Assembly (NCBI RefSeq): GCF_023276655.1 | Contig: NZ_JALGRK010000001.1 | Span: 577,501 to 641,500, forward strand | DNA: 64,000 nt | From: Olsenella intestinalis | GTDB lineage: Bacteria; Actinomycetota; Coriobacteriia; Coriobacteriales; Atopobiaceae | Reading direction: 5' to 3' | In this document: piece by piece, positions 56,540 through 64,000 of the stretch | Layout: every line of letters begins with the position of its first letter | How positions within the stretch are numbered: the stretch's first letter is position 1 | Notes under the pieces: generated by a model | Told to the model about the DNA's origin: nothing | Seen by the model: only the letters and a program-made list of their open reading frames with translations | The model's database searches: none | Position numbers and translations under genes: made by a program

Positions 56540-57315
56540 AGGTCGTGCTCATGGCAGGAGGTGCCGGCCTGCGCCTCATGGAGGAGACGCGCGAGCGTCC
56601 CAAGCCACTGGTCACCATCGGCGACATGCCCGTCATCTGGCACATCATGAAGACGTACTCGGCGTTCGGGCACAACGACTTCGTGATCTGCGCGGGGTAC
56701 CGCCAGAGCCAGATCAAGCGCTGGTTCAACGACTACTTCCTCGTGCGCTCCGACGTCACGTTCGACCTCACGGGGGAGGCCCCCGCGCTCGAGGTGCACG
56801 AGAGCCGCTGCGAGCCGTGGCGCGTGACCATCGCCGACACGGGTCGCCACGCCCTCACCGGCGCCCGACTGGCGGCGGTCCGCGATTACCTCGGCGACGA
56901 GACGTTCATGATGACCTACGCCGACGGCGTCTGCGACATCGACCTGGACGCTCTTCTCGCCCGCCACCGCGAGGCGGGGCGTGCCGCTACCATCACCTGC
57001 GTGCGCCGCCCCCAGTCCAAGGGTCTCATCGACCTCACGCCTGACGGGCTGGTGAGGGAGTTCCGCGAGAAGGAACACGTCGACGACGACCCCATCAACG
57101 CCGGCTACATGGTGCTTGAGCCCGAGGTGTTCGACTACATCGGCGACGACGACGGCCCCTTCGAGCGCGGCCCGATGGAGCGGATGGCTGCCGCGGGTCA
57201 GCTCGCGGCCTATGAGCACGACGGCTTCTGGCAGTGCATGGACACCCTCCAGGAGCGAACCTACCTCGACGAGCTCGTGCGCGAGGGACGCGCCCCCTGG
57301 ATCAGGTGGAGCTAG
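56536..57315 (+). CDS. Glucose-1-phosphate cytidylyltransferase-like nucleotidyltransferase
   Basis: 259 residues, starting in the ATGA overlap. The N-terminus MKVVLMAGGAGLRLMEET with RPKPLVTIG and PVIWHIMKTYSAFGHNDFVI follows RfbF-type enzymes closely, and later TYADGVCDIDL (metal Asp) and FREKEHVDDDPINAGY fit. These enzymes make CDP-glucose from CTP and glucose-1-phosphate, the entry to CDP-dideoxy- and branched sugars. CDP-glucose 4,6-dehydratase is not in the window, so another sugar or polyol phosphate may be the substrate. Confidence 0.85.
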   Translation: MKVVLMAGGAGLRLMEETRERPKPLVTIGDMPVIWHIMKTYSAFGHNDFVICAGYRQSQIKRWFNDYFLVRSDVTFDLTGEAPALEVHESRCEPWRVTIADTGRHALTGARLAAVRDYLGDETFMMTYADGVCDIDLDALLARHREAGRAATITCVRRPQSKGLIDLTPDGLVREFREKEHVDDDPINAGYMVLEPEVFDYIGDDDGPFERGPMERMAAAGQLAAYEHDGFWQCMDTLQERTYLDELVREGRAPWIRWS

Positions 57316-57318
57316 CCC

Positions 57319-58401
57319 ATGGGCCGCGTGCGCCTCATGGAGGTCGCCCTGCGCGACGGCGGGCTGGGGCTGCATGACTCCTACGACGCCGGCCTGCCCT
57401 TCGAGCGCATCCCCGCGGACGTCGCATGCGCCTTCTGCAAGACCATGGCCGCCTCCGGCGTGGACGCGATCGAGCTCGGCCAGGTCGAGCAGCCGAGAAG
57501 AGCACATCCCGAGTTCTGCATGTTCGCCAGCATGGAGGACATCTCGGCCCTCATCCCCGAGGGCGAGCGCGACTGGCGGCGCTGGGTCGCCATGTACAAC
57601 GACATCCACACCCCGCCCGAGCTCGTGAGCGACTGGCGCCCGGGCCTGTGCGGGACGGTCCGCGTGGTGCTGCGCTACTCGGAGCAGGAGGCCTCCTTCG
57701 CGTTCTGCCGCATGCTGAGGGAGAAGGGCTACTCAGTCTTCCTGCAGGTCGCGCTCCTCATGCGCTATACCGACGACGAGCTCGCCCATGTCTGCGCGAG
57801 GGCGAACGACCTCGGCCTCACGGCCCTCTACTGCGCGGACTCCAACGGCTACATGCGCCCCGCGGACGTTGACCGCGCGCTCTCGACCTTCGACGCGCTG
57901 CTCGACCCGTCCGTCGCCATGGGCTTCCACGCACATAACCACTCGCAGATGGCCTACGCCAACGCCCTGCGTGCGCTCGAGTTCTCGCGCACGACGGACC
58001 GCACGCTCTACCTCGACGGCTGCGTCCTCGGCTGCGGCCGCGGCGCGGGCAACCTCAAGACCGAGCTGATCGCGCCCGACCTCGTGCGCGACCATGGCCT
58101 CGACCTCGACATGGGCGCCATCCTCGACGGCTGCGCCCTCATGGAGCGCGTCGTGGGTCACCCGCGCCTCGACTGCGGCACCTACGGCGTGACGAGCGCG
58201 CTCACCGCGATCCACCGCTGCGGCTACGCCTACGGCGTCGCCCTCGTCTTCGAGCTCGGCCTCAGCTACGCGGACGCCCACCGCGTCCTCTGCCACCTCG
58301 ACGACGTCGGCCCCGACGCGCGCCACCGCTTCACCCGCGAGAACCTGCGCGAGCTGCTCGCCGCCGCCGGCCGCGCCCCCGACGGAAGGGAGCTCCCATG
58401 A
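57319..58401 (+). CDS. DRE-TIM metallolyase / HMGL-like aldolase
   Basis: 360 residues. TIM barrel of the HMG-CoA lyase/isopropylmalate synthase/4-hydroxy-2-oxovalerate aldolase superfamily: LRDGG near residue 11-15 (metal and catalytic Arg-Asp), IELGQVEQP, and the metal-binding FHAHNHSQMAYAN (about 200-212), GCGRGAGNLKTEL near the end of the barrel. These enzymes form or break C-C bonds next to a keto acid. Codons in EQPRRAH use AGA-AGA, rare here, where a decamer copy (57494) overlaps. Start ATG 57319, four bp after the previous gene. Confidence 0.85.
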   Translation: MGRVRLMEVALRDGGLGLHDSYDAGLPFERIPADVACAFCKTMAASGVDAIELGQVEQPRRAHPEFCMFASMEDISALIPEGERDWRRWVAMYNDIHTPPELVSDWRPGLCGTVRVVLRYSEQEASFAFCRMLREKGYSVFLQVALLMRYTDDELAHVCARANDLGLTALYCADSNGYMRPADVDRALSTFDALLDPSVAMGFHAHNHSQMAYANALRALEFSRTTDRTLYLDGCVLGCGRGAGNLKTELIAPDLVRDHGLDLDMGAILDGCALMERVVGHPRLDCGTYGVTSALTAIHRCGYAYGVALVFELGLSYADAHRVLCHLDDVGPDARHRFTRENLRELLAAAGRAPDGRELP

Positions 58402-60104
58402 CCTTCGCCCAGCTCGTCGCCGAGGCGCTCGCCGCTCGCTCGGTCACGGACGCCTTCGGCATCCCCGGCGCCGTCCTTCTCGACTTCCTCTATCAGGCGG
58501 CCGAGAAGGGCGTGCGTCCGCGCATGGCCTACAACGAGCAGTCGGCGGCCTTCTCGGCGTGCGGCTACGCCCAGGAGAAGGGCTGGGGCTGCGCCTTTGC
58601 GACCAAGGGGCCGGGGGCGACCAACCTGCTTACCGGCATGGCCGACGCCTACTGCGAGGGCGCGCGCGTGCTGTTCCTAACCGCGCACGCCGGCCCGCGC
58701 GACAGGGGAGGGCGGCGCCTGGCGACCAACCAGGAGGTTGACGTCGTCGCCATGGCCTCGCCCGTCGCCGTCGTGAGCGAGCGGGTCGACACCATGGCCG
58801 AGGCACTCTCGGCGCTGGGCCGCGCGTTCGCCGCGCTCGACGCGCCGCGCGGTGGCCCCGCCCTGCTCGACGTGCGCGCGGGCCTGTGGTCGGAGGAGGT
58901 CAAAGGCGACGTGCCTGATGTCAGGCCGCCCGCCCCGCGTTGCGACGGGGCCGGGGCGCTCGATGCGCGCGTCCGCTCGTTTCTGGCCGAGGCGGAGCGG
59001 CCGCTGGTCCTGGTGGGGCAGGGCGCGCGCACGGCGGACGGATCCGCGCGGCGCTACCTCGCCTCGCTGGGGGCGCCCGTCGCCTCGAGCCGGCCTGCCG
59101 TCGACGTTGCCGCCGGGATGCCTTGCTACCTGGGATACGTCGGCAGCCGCGGCTCGCGTGCGGCGAACGCGGCGTTGGCACGCGCGAGCCACCTGCTCGT
59201 GCTCGGCAACCGCCTGGGCTTTCCCGACGCCTCCGCCTCCTTCAGGCCCGTCATCGACCGCATGAGGGTCATGCGCCTCGATGCGGACGAGGCGGAGCTC
59301 GCGCGCTCCTTCGGCGCCGAGGCGCGCGCCTGCGACCTGCGCGCGTTCTTCTCGGCGGTCGCGCCGGCCGCATCGCCCGGCCCGTCGCCCGAGCGTCGCG
59401 CGTGGCTTGCGGAGTGCGAGGCCACCCGCGCGTCGCTTGTGGGTGCCGACGCCACCGCGCCGGTGTCCGACCTCATGGCGCTGCTCGAGGGGCTCGACCC
59501 CGAGACGCGGCTCGCGGTCGACATCGGCAACAACTCGCACTGGCTCTCGATCGCGACCGTCGAGCTGGGTCTCGCGAACCGCCAGCTCCACTCGCACTCG
59601 TTCGGCGCGCTCGGCTCCGCCCTCGGCCGCGCGATCGGCGCGGCGCTCGCGGGCGCGCCGCACGTGGTCTGCACGGTGGGCGACCAGGGCCTGCAGATGA
59701 ACTCGCAAGAGCTCCAGCTCGTGCGCGACCTCGACCTGCCCATCACGGTCGTCATCCTCAACAACGCCACCTCGGGCATGATCCGCGACCGCGAGGTCGA
59801 CAGGCCCGGCTTCCTGCTCACGACCGCCGACTCCGGCTACGGCACGCCCGACTTCGCCAGGCTCGCCGCGGCCTACGGCTTGCCGTACGTGCGAGCGGCG
59901 GACCTTTCGACCTCGGCTCGCCCCGCGCTCGACCGTCTGCGGGCGCCGCTCGTCGTCGAGCTTCCCGTCGACGCTACGATAGAGGCCAGGCCCAACCTGC
60001 CCGCCGGCGCGCCTCTGGAGTGCCAGGTGCCGCCCGTGCCCATACGTCCCGCCGCGCCGGGCGCGCCTCGCGCGACAGGCGCTTCCACCCCGAAGGGGGC
60101 ATGA
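58398..60104 (+). CDS. Acetolactate-synthase-like ThDP enzyme
   Basis: 568 residues in the ATGA overlap. Full ThDP decarboxylase/synthase layout: pyrimidine-binding domain with catalytic E47 (AYNEQSAAFSACGYAQ), central domain, and PP domain with VGDQGLQMNSQELQLVRD ... LNNATSGMIRD (GDx..NN motif, about 428-458). It resembles acetolactate synthases and sugar-modifying flavo-ThDP enzymes such as YerE. No small regulatory subunit (ilvN) or ilvC is nearby, and its partner genes argue for a specialised C-C coupling rather than branched-chain amino-acid synthesis. Confidence 0.85.
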   Translation: MTFAQLVAEALAARSVTDAFGIPGAVLLDFLYQAAEKGVRPRMAYNEQSAAFSACGYAQEKGWGCAFATKGPGATNLLTGMADAYCEGARVLFLTAHAGPRDRGGRRLATNQEVDVVAMASPVAVVSERVDTMAEALSALGRAFAALDAPRGGPALLDVRAGLWSEEVKGDVPDVRPPAPRCDGAGALDARVRSFLAEAERPLVLVGQGARTADGSARRYLASLGAPVASSRPAVDVAAGMPCYLGYVGSRGSRAANAALARASHLLVLGNRLGFPDASASFRPVIDRMRVMRLDADEAELARSFGAEARACDLRAFFSAVAPAASPGPSPERRAWLAECEATRASLVGADATAPVSDLMALLEGLDPETRLAVDIGNNSHWLSIATVELGLANRQLHSHSFGALGSALGRAIGAALAGAPHVVCTVGDQGLQMNSQELQLVRDLDLPITVVILNNATSGMIRDREVDRPGFLLTTADSGYGTPDFARLAAAYGLPYVRAADLSTSARPALDRLRAPLVVELPVDATIEARPNLPAGAPLECQVPPVPIRPAAPGAPRATGASTPKGA

Positions 60105-61210
60105 CCATGGAGATCCTTCGCGCCAAGACCGCAACGCTCTTCTCGGGACGTCCCCTTACGGGCGCGCACCGCACGAACAGCGAGCTCAACATGAGGGAGA
60201 TGGAGGCCGGCGCGACCGTGCTCGAGAGCTATCCGCGCCGCCTCGTGCTCGAGCTCACCAACCGCTGCAACCTCAACTGCGTCATGTGCGGGCGAAACTC
60301 CGCGACATTCAGGCCCACCACGCTCGACATGGTCACGTTTCGCGCCCTCGAGCCGCTGATGGACCACGTGGAGGAGGTCACGCTCATGGGCTGGGGCGAG
60401 CCCACGGTCAACCCCGGCTTCGCCGACATGCTGCGCACCATCGCCGACCACGGCGCCCGCGCCTACTTCTGCACCAACGGCATGCGCCTCGACGCGCTCG
60501 CCGACGTCATCCTCGACACGAACGTCGAGGTGTTCGCCGTCTCCGTCGACGGTGCCACGCAGGAGAGCAACGCCGCGATCCGCCGCGGGTCGGACCTCAC
60601 GAGGATCTGCGACTCGCTCAGGTCGCTCTTCTCGGCCGCCCGCGAGCGCGGCCAGGAGCCGCCCTGGGTCAACTTCGTCCTCTGCGCCATGCGCGAGAAC
60701 CTCGCGGAGCTGCCGGCCGTCGTGCGCCTCGCCCATAAGACGGGCGTGCGCGAGGTCAAGGTCGTCTACCTCACTGCCTTCGACGAGGCCCAGGTCCCCA
60801 GCGTCCTCTGGGGAGACGCCGAGAAGATCGAGGCGACCTTCGCCGAGGCCGAGCGCGAGGCCGAGCGGCTGGGCGTCGCCCTCAAGCTGCCCTACGTGCC
60901 GGGCGAGGACCCTGCGGGCGCGGCGCTGCACCGCCCCTGCTACGTGCCCTGGCGCGACTTCTTCCTGGGCTCCGACGGCTACGTGCGCCCCTGCATGTCG
61001 ACCTCGCAGAAGCTCTTCCGCTTCGACGCCGACGCGGACTTCTTCGACCTCTGGAACGCGCCTGCGTTCCAGCGCCTGCGCGAGACCGTCAACCGCGAGG
61101 GCGCCATGCCCGCCCAGTGCGCCCGCTGCTACCAGTCGTCGCACTGCAACTGGAACCTCCGCTCGTCGTACCTGCAGGTGGGGGAGGACTTCTCCCCGGA
61201 ATGGGAGTGA
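60101..61210 (+). CDS. Radical SAM/SPASM-domain protein
   Basis: 369 residues; ATG 60101 overlaps the previous stop (ATGA), with ATG 60107 in frame. The radical SAM cluster motif is C56-x3-C60-x2-C63 (CNLNCVMCG), followed by GWGEPTVNP (GGEP-like). A C-terminal cysteine-rich SPASM-like region (C about 280, a second after GSDGYVRPC, and CARCYQSSHC near 340-349) would hold auxiliary Fe-S clusters. SPASM enzymes modify peptides, sugars or cofactors. No precursor peptide gene is visible nearby, which favours a small-molecule substrate. Confidence 0.88.
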   Translation: MTMEILRAKTATLFSGRPLTGAHRTNSELNMREMEAGATVLESYPRRLVLELTNRCNLNCVMCGRNSATFRPTTLDMVTFRALEPLMDHVEEVTLMGWGEPTVNPGFADMLRTIADHGARAYFCTNGMRLDALADVILDTNVEVFAVSVDGATQESNAAIRRGSDLTRICDSLRSLFSAARERGQEPPWVNFVLCAMRENLAELPAVVRLAHKTGVREVKVVYLTAFDEAQVPSVLWGDAEKIEATFAEAEREAERLGVALKLPYVPGEDPAGAALHRPCYVPWRDFFLGSDGYVRPCMSTSQKLFRFDADADFFDLWNAPAFQRLRETVNREGAMPAQCARCYQSSHCNWNLRSSYLQVGEDFSPEWE

Positions 61211-61213
61211 CGC

Positions 61214-62155
61214 GTGCGCATCCTCGAGATCATAGTCCCGGTCATCTTCATGATCGCGCTGGGCTTCGGCGCGCGCGCGACCGGCTACATCACGCGCGAG
61301 CAGGCCGACGGCGCCAAGAACATCGCGTTCAAGGTGCTCTTCCCGTTCCTCATCTACAACGCCACGTTCCATGCCGAGCTGCGCGCCGACTACATCCTCA
61401 TAATCGCCTACATCTACGTTGCCTACGTCGCGCTCATGTTCCTCTGCGGCAAGCTCGGCGGCTGGGTGGGCTCGACCTACCGGCGCATCGCCGGCTTCCT
61501 CGTGGCGACCACCGAGGGCGGCGGCGTCGCGCTTCCCCTCTACATCACGCTCGTGGCGAGCCAGAACATGCTCAACATCGTCATGTTCGACATCGGCGGC
61601 ATGTTCTGCGTGCTCAGCATCATCGCCTACGTCGAGAAGAACGTGGCGGGCGCGGTCGCACCCAAGACCGTGGTGAAGGCAATCATCAGGAACCCCATCA
61701 TCATCGCGATGATCGTCGGCCTCGTCCTGAACGCCCTCGGCGTCGGCAAGGGCATGGCCGACAGCGGCCTGGCGGGCCTCAACGACGCCGTCGCGAACAT
61801 GATCACCCGCCCGATCGAGGGCATCGTGCTGTTCGTGCTCGGCTATGAGCTCAAGCTCGAGATTTCCATGATCGGCGCGCTGCTGCGCATGCTCGCGCTG
61901 CGCCTGACCGCGGCCGCCGCCATCATCGGCGGCTTCTTCCTGCTGTTCGCCGACCGCATGGCGCAGCAGCCGTTCCTCGTCGCGACCGTCCTGTACTTCC
62001 TGGGGCCGCCGTCGTTCATGATGACGACGCTCATCGGGCCCTACTGCGACGACGAGCGACAGAAGGCGTTCATATCGGCCTTCCTACCCCTCAACGTGAT
62101 GCTCACCATCATTGTCTACCTGGGCCTGGCCGTCTTCGTCGGTCGTGCAGGCTAG
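61214..62155 (+). CDS. AEC-family permease (auxin efflux carrier type)
   Basis: 313 residues from GTG 61214, three bp after the radical SAM gene. About ten membrane helices with the family's N-terminal IVPVIFMIALGFGARATGYI, a central hydrophilic loop and the C-terminal half repeating the fold (RNPIIIAMIVGLVLN). Bacterial AEC proteins export or import organic acids such as malate. As the last gene of the cluster it probably moves the pathway's substrate or product. It ends four bp inside the convergent HAD gene. Confidence 0.88.
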   Translation: MRILEIIVPVIFMIALGFGARATGYITREQADGAKNIAFKVLFPFLIYNATFHAELRADYILIIAYIYVAYVALMFLCGKLGGWVGSTYRRIAGFLVATTEGGGVALPLYITLVASQNMLNIVMFDIGGMFCVLSIIAYVEKNVAGAVAPKTVVKAIIRNPIIIAMIVGLVLNALGVGKGMADSGLAGLNDAVANMITRPIEGIVLFVLGYELKLEISMIGALLRMLALRLTAAAAIIGGFFLLFADRMAQQPFLVATVLYFLGPPSFMMTTLIGPYCDDERQKAFISAFLPLNVMLTIIVYLGLAVFVGRAG

Positions 62156-62763
62156 GCCGGAACGCCCTCGCCCAGCGCCTCGAACACGTCGGCCATCTCT
62201 CCCGTGTACACGAGGCCGTGCATGCCGGCGCGCCGCGCGCCCTCCACGTTGACGGCCACGTCGTCCACGAACAGGCACTCGTCGCAGGCGAGGCCGTAGG
62301 TGTCGGCAAGCAGCGAGAAGATCCTGGGGTCGGGCTTCATGAGGTGGACGAACGCCGAGACCACGACGCCGTCGAAGCACTCCCACGCCGGCAGGCTCTC
62401 CTTGTACTGGTCGAATTGCACGCCGGCGTTCGACAGCAGGTAGATGCCATAGCCGCGCCTCTTCAGCTCGCGGATCGCCTCGTCGGCGTCGGCAAAGTAC
62501 TCGCGCTGCTCGAACCACCGGAGCGCCGTCTGCATGGCCGCCTCGCGCAGGCGCTCGGGCAGCCGGCCCGCGGCGGTCCAGCCGATGGTCTCCGCGTCGA
62601 CGACGCCCGCGTCCTGGAGCGGCCACTCGCGCCCGCCGAAGACCTGCTCCGCCACGAGCCGCGCGTCCTCGTCGCTCTCGACGTGCGGCCGCGCGAACGC
62701 CTCCGGGTCGTACTTCATGAGCACGCCGCCCATGTCGAACACGACGTTCTTGATCTCGCCCAT
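62152..62763 (-). CDS. HAD-superfamily hydrolase (YihX-like subfamily IA)
   Basis: 203 residues from ATG 62763 (GAAGGGC upstream on the minus strand). Motif I is VFDMGGVL (D10), where the usual second Asp is Gly, as in YihX-type sugar phosphatases; motif II is LLSNAG, motif III the Lys in MKPDPRIF, and motif IV FVDDVAVNV. YihX-like enzymes dephosphorylate sugar phosphates such as alpha-glucose-1-phosphate, an intriguing match to the neighbouring nucleotidyltransferase. Convergent with the AEC gene. Confidence 0.9.
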   Translation of the reverse strand: MGEIKNVVFDMGGVLMKYDPEAFARPHVESDEDARLVAEQVFGGREWPLQDAGVVDAETIGWTAAGRLPERLREAAMQTALRWFEQREYFADADEAIRELKRRGYGIYLLSNAGVQFDQYKESLPAWECFDGVVVSAFVHLMKPDPRIFSLLADTYGLACDECLFVDDVAVNVEGARRAGMHGLVYTGEMADVFEALGEGVPA

Positions 62764-62921
62764 GGCCTGCCCTTCACTCGACTGTCGTCCCCATTGTAGG
62801 GTCGCCGCTCGCGGCATGCGCGAGGTCGAGGCCGCGCGCGGGGCATGGGGCGCGCTCTTCTCGGCCAGCGCCGGCGGAATGAGGTGAGAATGTGAATCGA
62901 GCAGGCGCTTCGTTCGTCTGC

Positions 62922-62950
62922 TTGACCTCGCCTGGTGCGAGCGGCATACT
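62922..62950 (+). promoter_or_regulatory. Promoter of rplJ-rplL
   Basis: TTGACC (62922-62927) and CATACT (62945-62950), spacing 17 bp (TACTAT at 19 bp is an alternative). The interval 62764-62921 otherwise holds only a decamer at 62854. Confidence 0.65.
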
Positions 62951-63080
62951 ATCACCTGCACGAAGCGATTCGTGTGCACGTGTACAACGCACGTCCGCTG
63001 CCAAAGACAGCCGGTGCCTGGGGTTTCCCAAGGCTTAAAGGAGCAATCCGCCTGCCGAGGTGGTCTTAGAGAGACTTCTT

Positions 63081-63116
63081 GGACCCTGCTTTGGCTGCGC
63101 CAAGCGGGGTCTTTTT
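63081..63116 (+). terminator. Attenuator hairpin in the rplJ leader
   Basis: GACCCTGCTTTGGC (63082-63095) pairs with GCCAAGCGGGGTC (63099-63111) with one bulge and one wobble, then TTTTT. It lies 60 bp before rplJ inside the 5' UTR, as in the L10-leader attenuation of Firmicutes, in which L10(L12)4 binding upstream favours termination. The upstream leader (about 62990-63080) would hold the L10 site. Confidence 0.8.
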
Positions 63117-63176
63117 ATGCGAAGGCCCGCCGCGTCGGCGGCTCGTGCCCGACCATAGCAAGAGGAGGTGTACTGC

Positions 63177-63695
63177 ATGCCCAATTCCAAGAACGTCGAG
63201 ATGCTCGAGAAGGTCAGCGAGTCCCTGGAGAACTCCAAGGGTGTCTTCTTCATCGACTACCGTGGCCTCTCCGTCAAGGAGACTCAGGAGCTCCGTCGCA
63301 GCCTGCGCGAGGCTGGCGCTCAGATGAAGGTCTACAAGAACAACATCGTGAAGCTCGCCCTCGAGAAGGCCGAGATGCCTGAGGTCGATGCCCTTACCGG
63401 CACCGTCGCCTACGTCTTCTACGAGAACGATCCCGTCGAGGCTGCCAAGGTCATCAAGAAGGAGTCCGAGGCTCTCAACAAGCTCGAGTGGATCGGTGCC
63501 ATCGCCGATGGCAAGGCTCTCTCCGCCGAGGAGGCCAAGGCCTACGCCGACCTTCCCAGCCGCGAGGAGCTCATGGCCAAGCTGGTCTACGTTATCGGGA
63601 GCCCGCTCTCCGGTATCGCCCAGGTTTGCGCCGGCCCCGCCAGGGGTCTCGCGACCGCTCTTTCGGCCGTTGCCGACCAGAAGAACGCCGCGTAA
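63177..63695 (+). CDS. rplJ: 50S ribosomal protein L10
   Basis: 172 residues from ATG 63177 (GGAGG eight nt upstream). N-terminal rRNA-binding domain with FIDYRGLSVKETQELRRSLREAG (in part) and YKNNIVKLAL, then helices that bind L7/L12 dimers. First gene of rplJ-rplL; separated from rplKA by the inserted cluster. Confidence 0.97.
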   Translation: MPNSKNVEMLEKVSESLENSKGVFFIDYRGLSVKETQELRRSLREAGAQMKVYKNNIVKLALEKAEMPEVDALTGTVAYVFYENDPVEAAKVIKKESEALNKLEWIGAIADGKALSAEEAKAYADLPSREELMAKLVYVIGSPLSGIAQVCAGPARGLATALSAVADQKNAA

Positions 63696-63762
63696 CACCA
63701 AGCACGTCAGAACAAGAAAGTATCTGGGCGCCGGACGCGCCCGCTAACAAAGGAGAAATGAC

Positions 63763-64000
63763 ATGGCTGTCACCAAGGATGAGATCATCGAGGCCCTCAA
63801 GGAGATGCCCGCCCTCGAGCTTTCCGAGCTCGTTCACGAGCTGGAGGACGTCTTCGGCGTCTCCGCTGCCGCTCCCGTCGCCGTTGCTGCTGCCCCCGCT
63901 GCTGGTGGCGAGGCTGCCGCCGAGGAGAAGTCCAACTTCGACGTCGAGCTGACCGCTTTCGGCGACAACAAGATCGCCGTCATCAAGGTCGTCCGTAGCC
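63763..64000 (+). CDS. rplL: 50S ribosomal protein L7/L12 (partial, runs off the window)
   Basis: About 79 residues visible from ATG 63763 (AAAGGAGAAATGAC). The N-terminal dimerisation domain ([20 protein letters not shown]), Ala/Val-rich hinge and the start of the C-terminal domain ([23 protein letters not shown]) are clear. The stop lies beyond 64000. Confidence 0.97.
   Translation, partial: MAVTKDEIIEALKEMPALELSELVHELEDVFGVSAAAPVAVAAAPAAGGEAAAEEKSNFDVELTAFGDNKIAVIKVVRS

Noticed and set aside
58398-60104. Branched-chain amino acid acetolactate synthase (ilvB)
   Set aside because: No ilvN, ilvC or ilvD is adjacent, and the gene is coupled to a nucleotidyltransferase, aldolase and radical SAM gene.
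60101-61210. RiPP maturase with precursor peptide
   Set aside because: The SPASM domain fits, but I found no short Cys/Gly-rich precursor frame next to it; intergenic gaps in the cluster are only a few bases.
55919-62763. Mobile element or genomic island between rplKA and rplJL
   Set aside because: No integrase, transposase, direct repeats or tRNA end is visible, and codon use resembles the flanks.

Overview
This window is a gene-dense piece of a GC-rich (about two thirds G+C by eye, strongly G/C at third codon positions), apparently anaerobic bacterial chromosome. The housekeeping order (clpC-disA-ispD-ispF-cysS-rlmB-rae1-tRNAs-rpmG-secE-nusG-rplK-rplA) is the Firmicutes-style order. Combined with high GC, pyruvate:ferredoxin oxidoreductase, carbamate kinase, Lac-family PTS and BspA-like surface proteins, this suggests class Coriobacteriia, perhaps an Olsenella/Atopobium-like organism. 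That assignment is inference from content, not a database match. I see no prophage, insertion sequence, CRISPR array or rRNA gene.

Layout. 1-1677: end of an unknown gene, tRNA-Arg, tRNA-Ser and gluQ. 1962-7526: carbamate kinase, an aminotransferase-like protein and the 1176-residue PFOR. 7757-12487: a secreted BspA/DUF5648 surface protein, a YitT membrane protein and a QueT-type transporter. 12551-15949: glycosyltransferase plus LytS/LytR-type two-component pair. 15958-24592: phosphodiesterase, thioredoxin, pgi, rph-rdgB, nagB, veg-ispE and manA. 24732-26943: tRNA-Pro, a Fic protein, a striking four-unit operator-like array, and a macrodomain hydrolase. 27025-32808: nudC, PAP2 phosphatase, LOG, cysK-cysE and a spermidine-synthase-like protein. 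32977-36216: TatA with a zinc ribbon, greA, and lysS fused to an HD domain. 36406-42477: Lac-family PTS region (two paralogous EIIC genes, GntR regulator, GH1 glycosidase, EIIB, EIIA). 42692-55778: the conserved housekeeping block ending in rplK-rplA. 55919-62155: a tightly overlapping six-gene cluster (Nudix, cytidylyltransferase, DRE-TIM aldolase/lyase, ThDP enzyme, radical SAM/SPASM, AEC permease) inserted between rplKA and rplJL. 62152-64000: HAD phosphatase and rplJ-rplL with a leader attenuator.

How genes work together. Sugars enter by the EIIA/EIIB/EIIC system, are split by the GH1 phospho-glycosidase, and join glycolysis through pgi, manA and nagB; PFOR oxidises pyruvate. cysK-cysE form a translationally coupled cysteine operon with a palindromic operator. 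ispD, ispF and ispE supply the MEP isoprenoid pathway.

The most unusual signals are: (1) a dispersed decamer, CGAGAAGAGC/GCTCTTCTCG, which I read 32 times in 64 kb, in both orientations, in several reading frames and disproportionately between genes; (2) four 35-bp repeats at an exact 51-bp period between the divergent fic and macrodomain genes, each built from two CTAA-N7-TTAG sites; (3) the six-gene cluster splitting the L11-L1 and L10-L7/L12 operons, which looks like an undescribed CTP-dependent small-molecule or sugar pathway.
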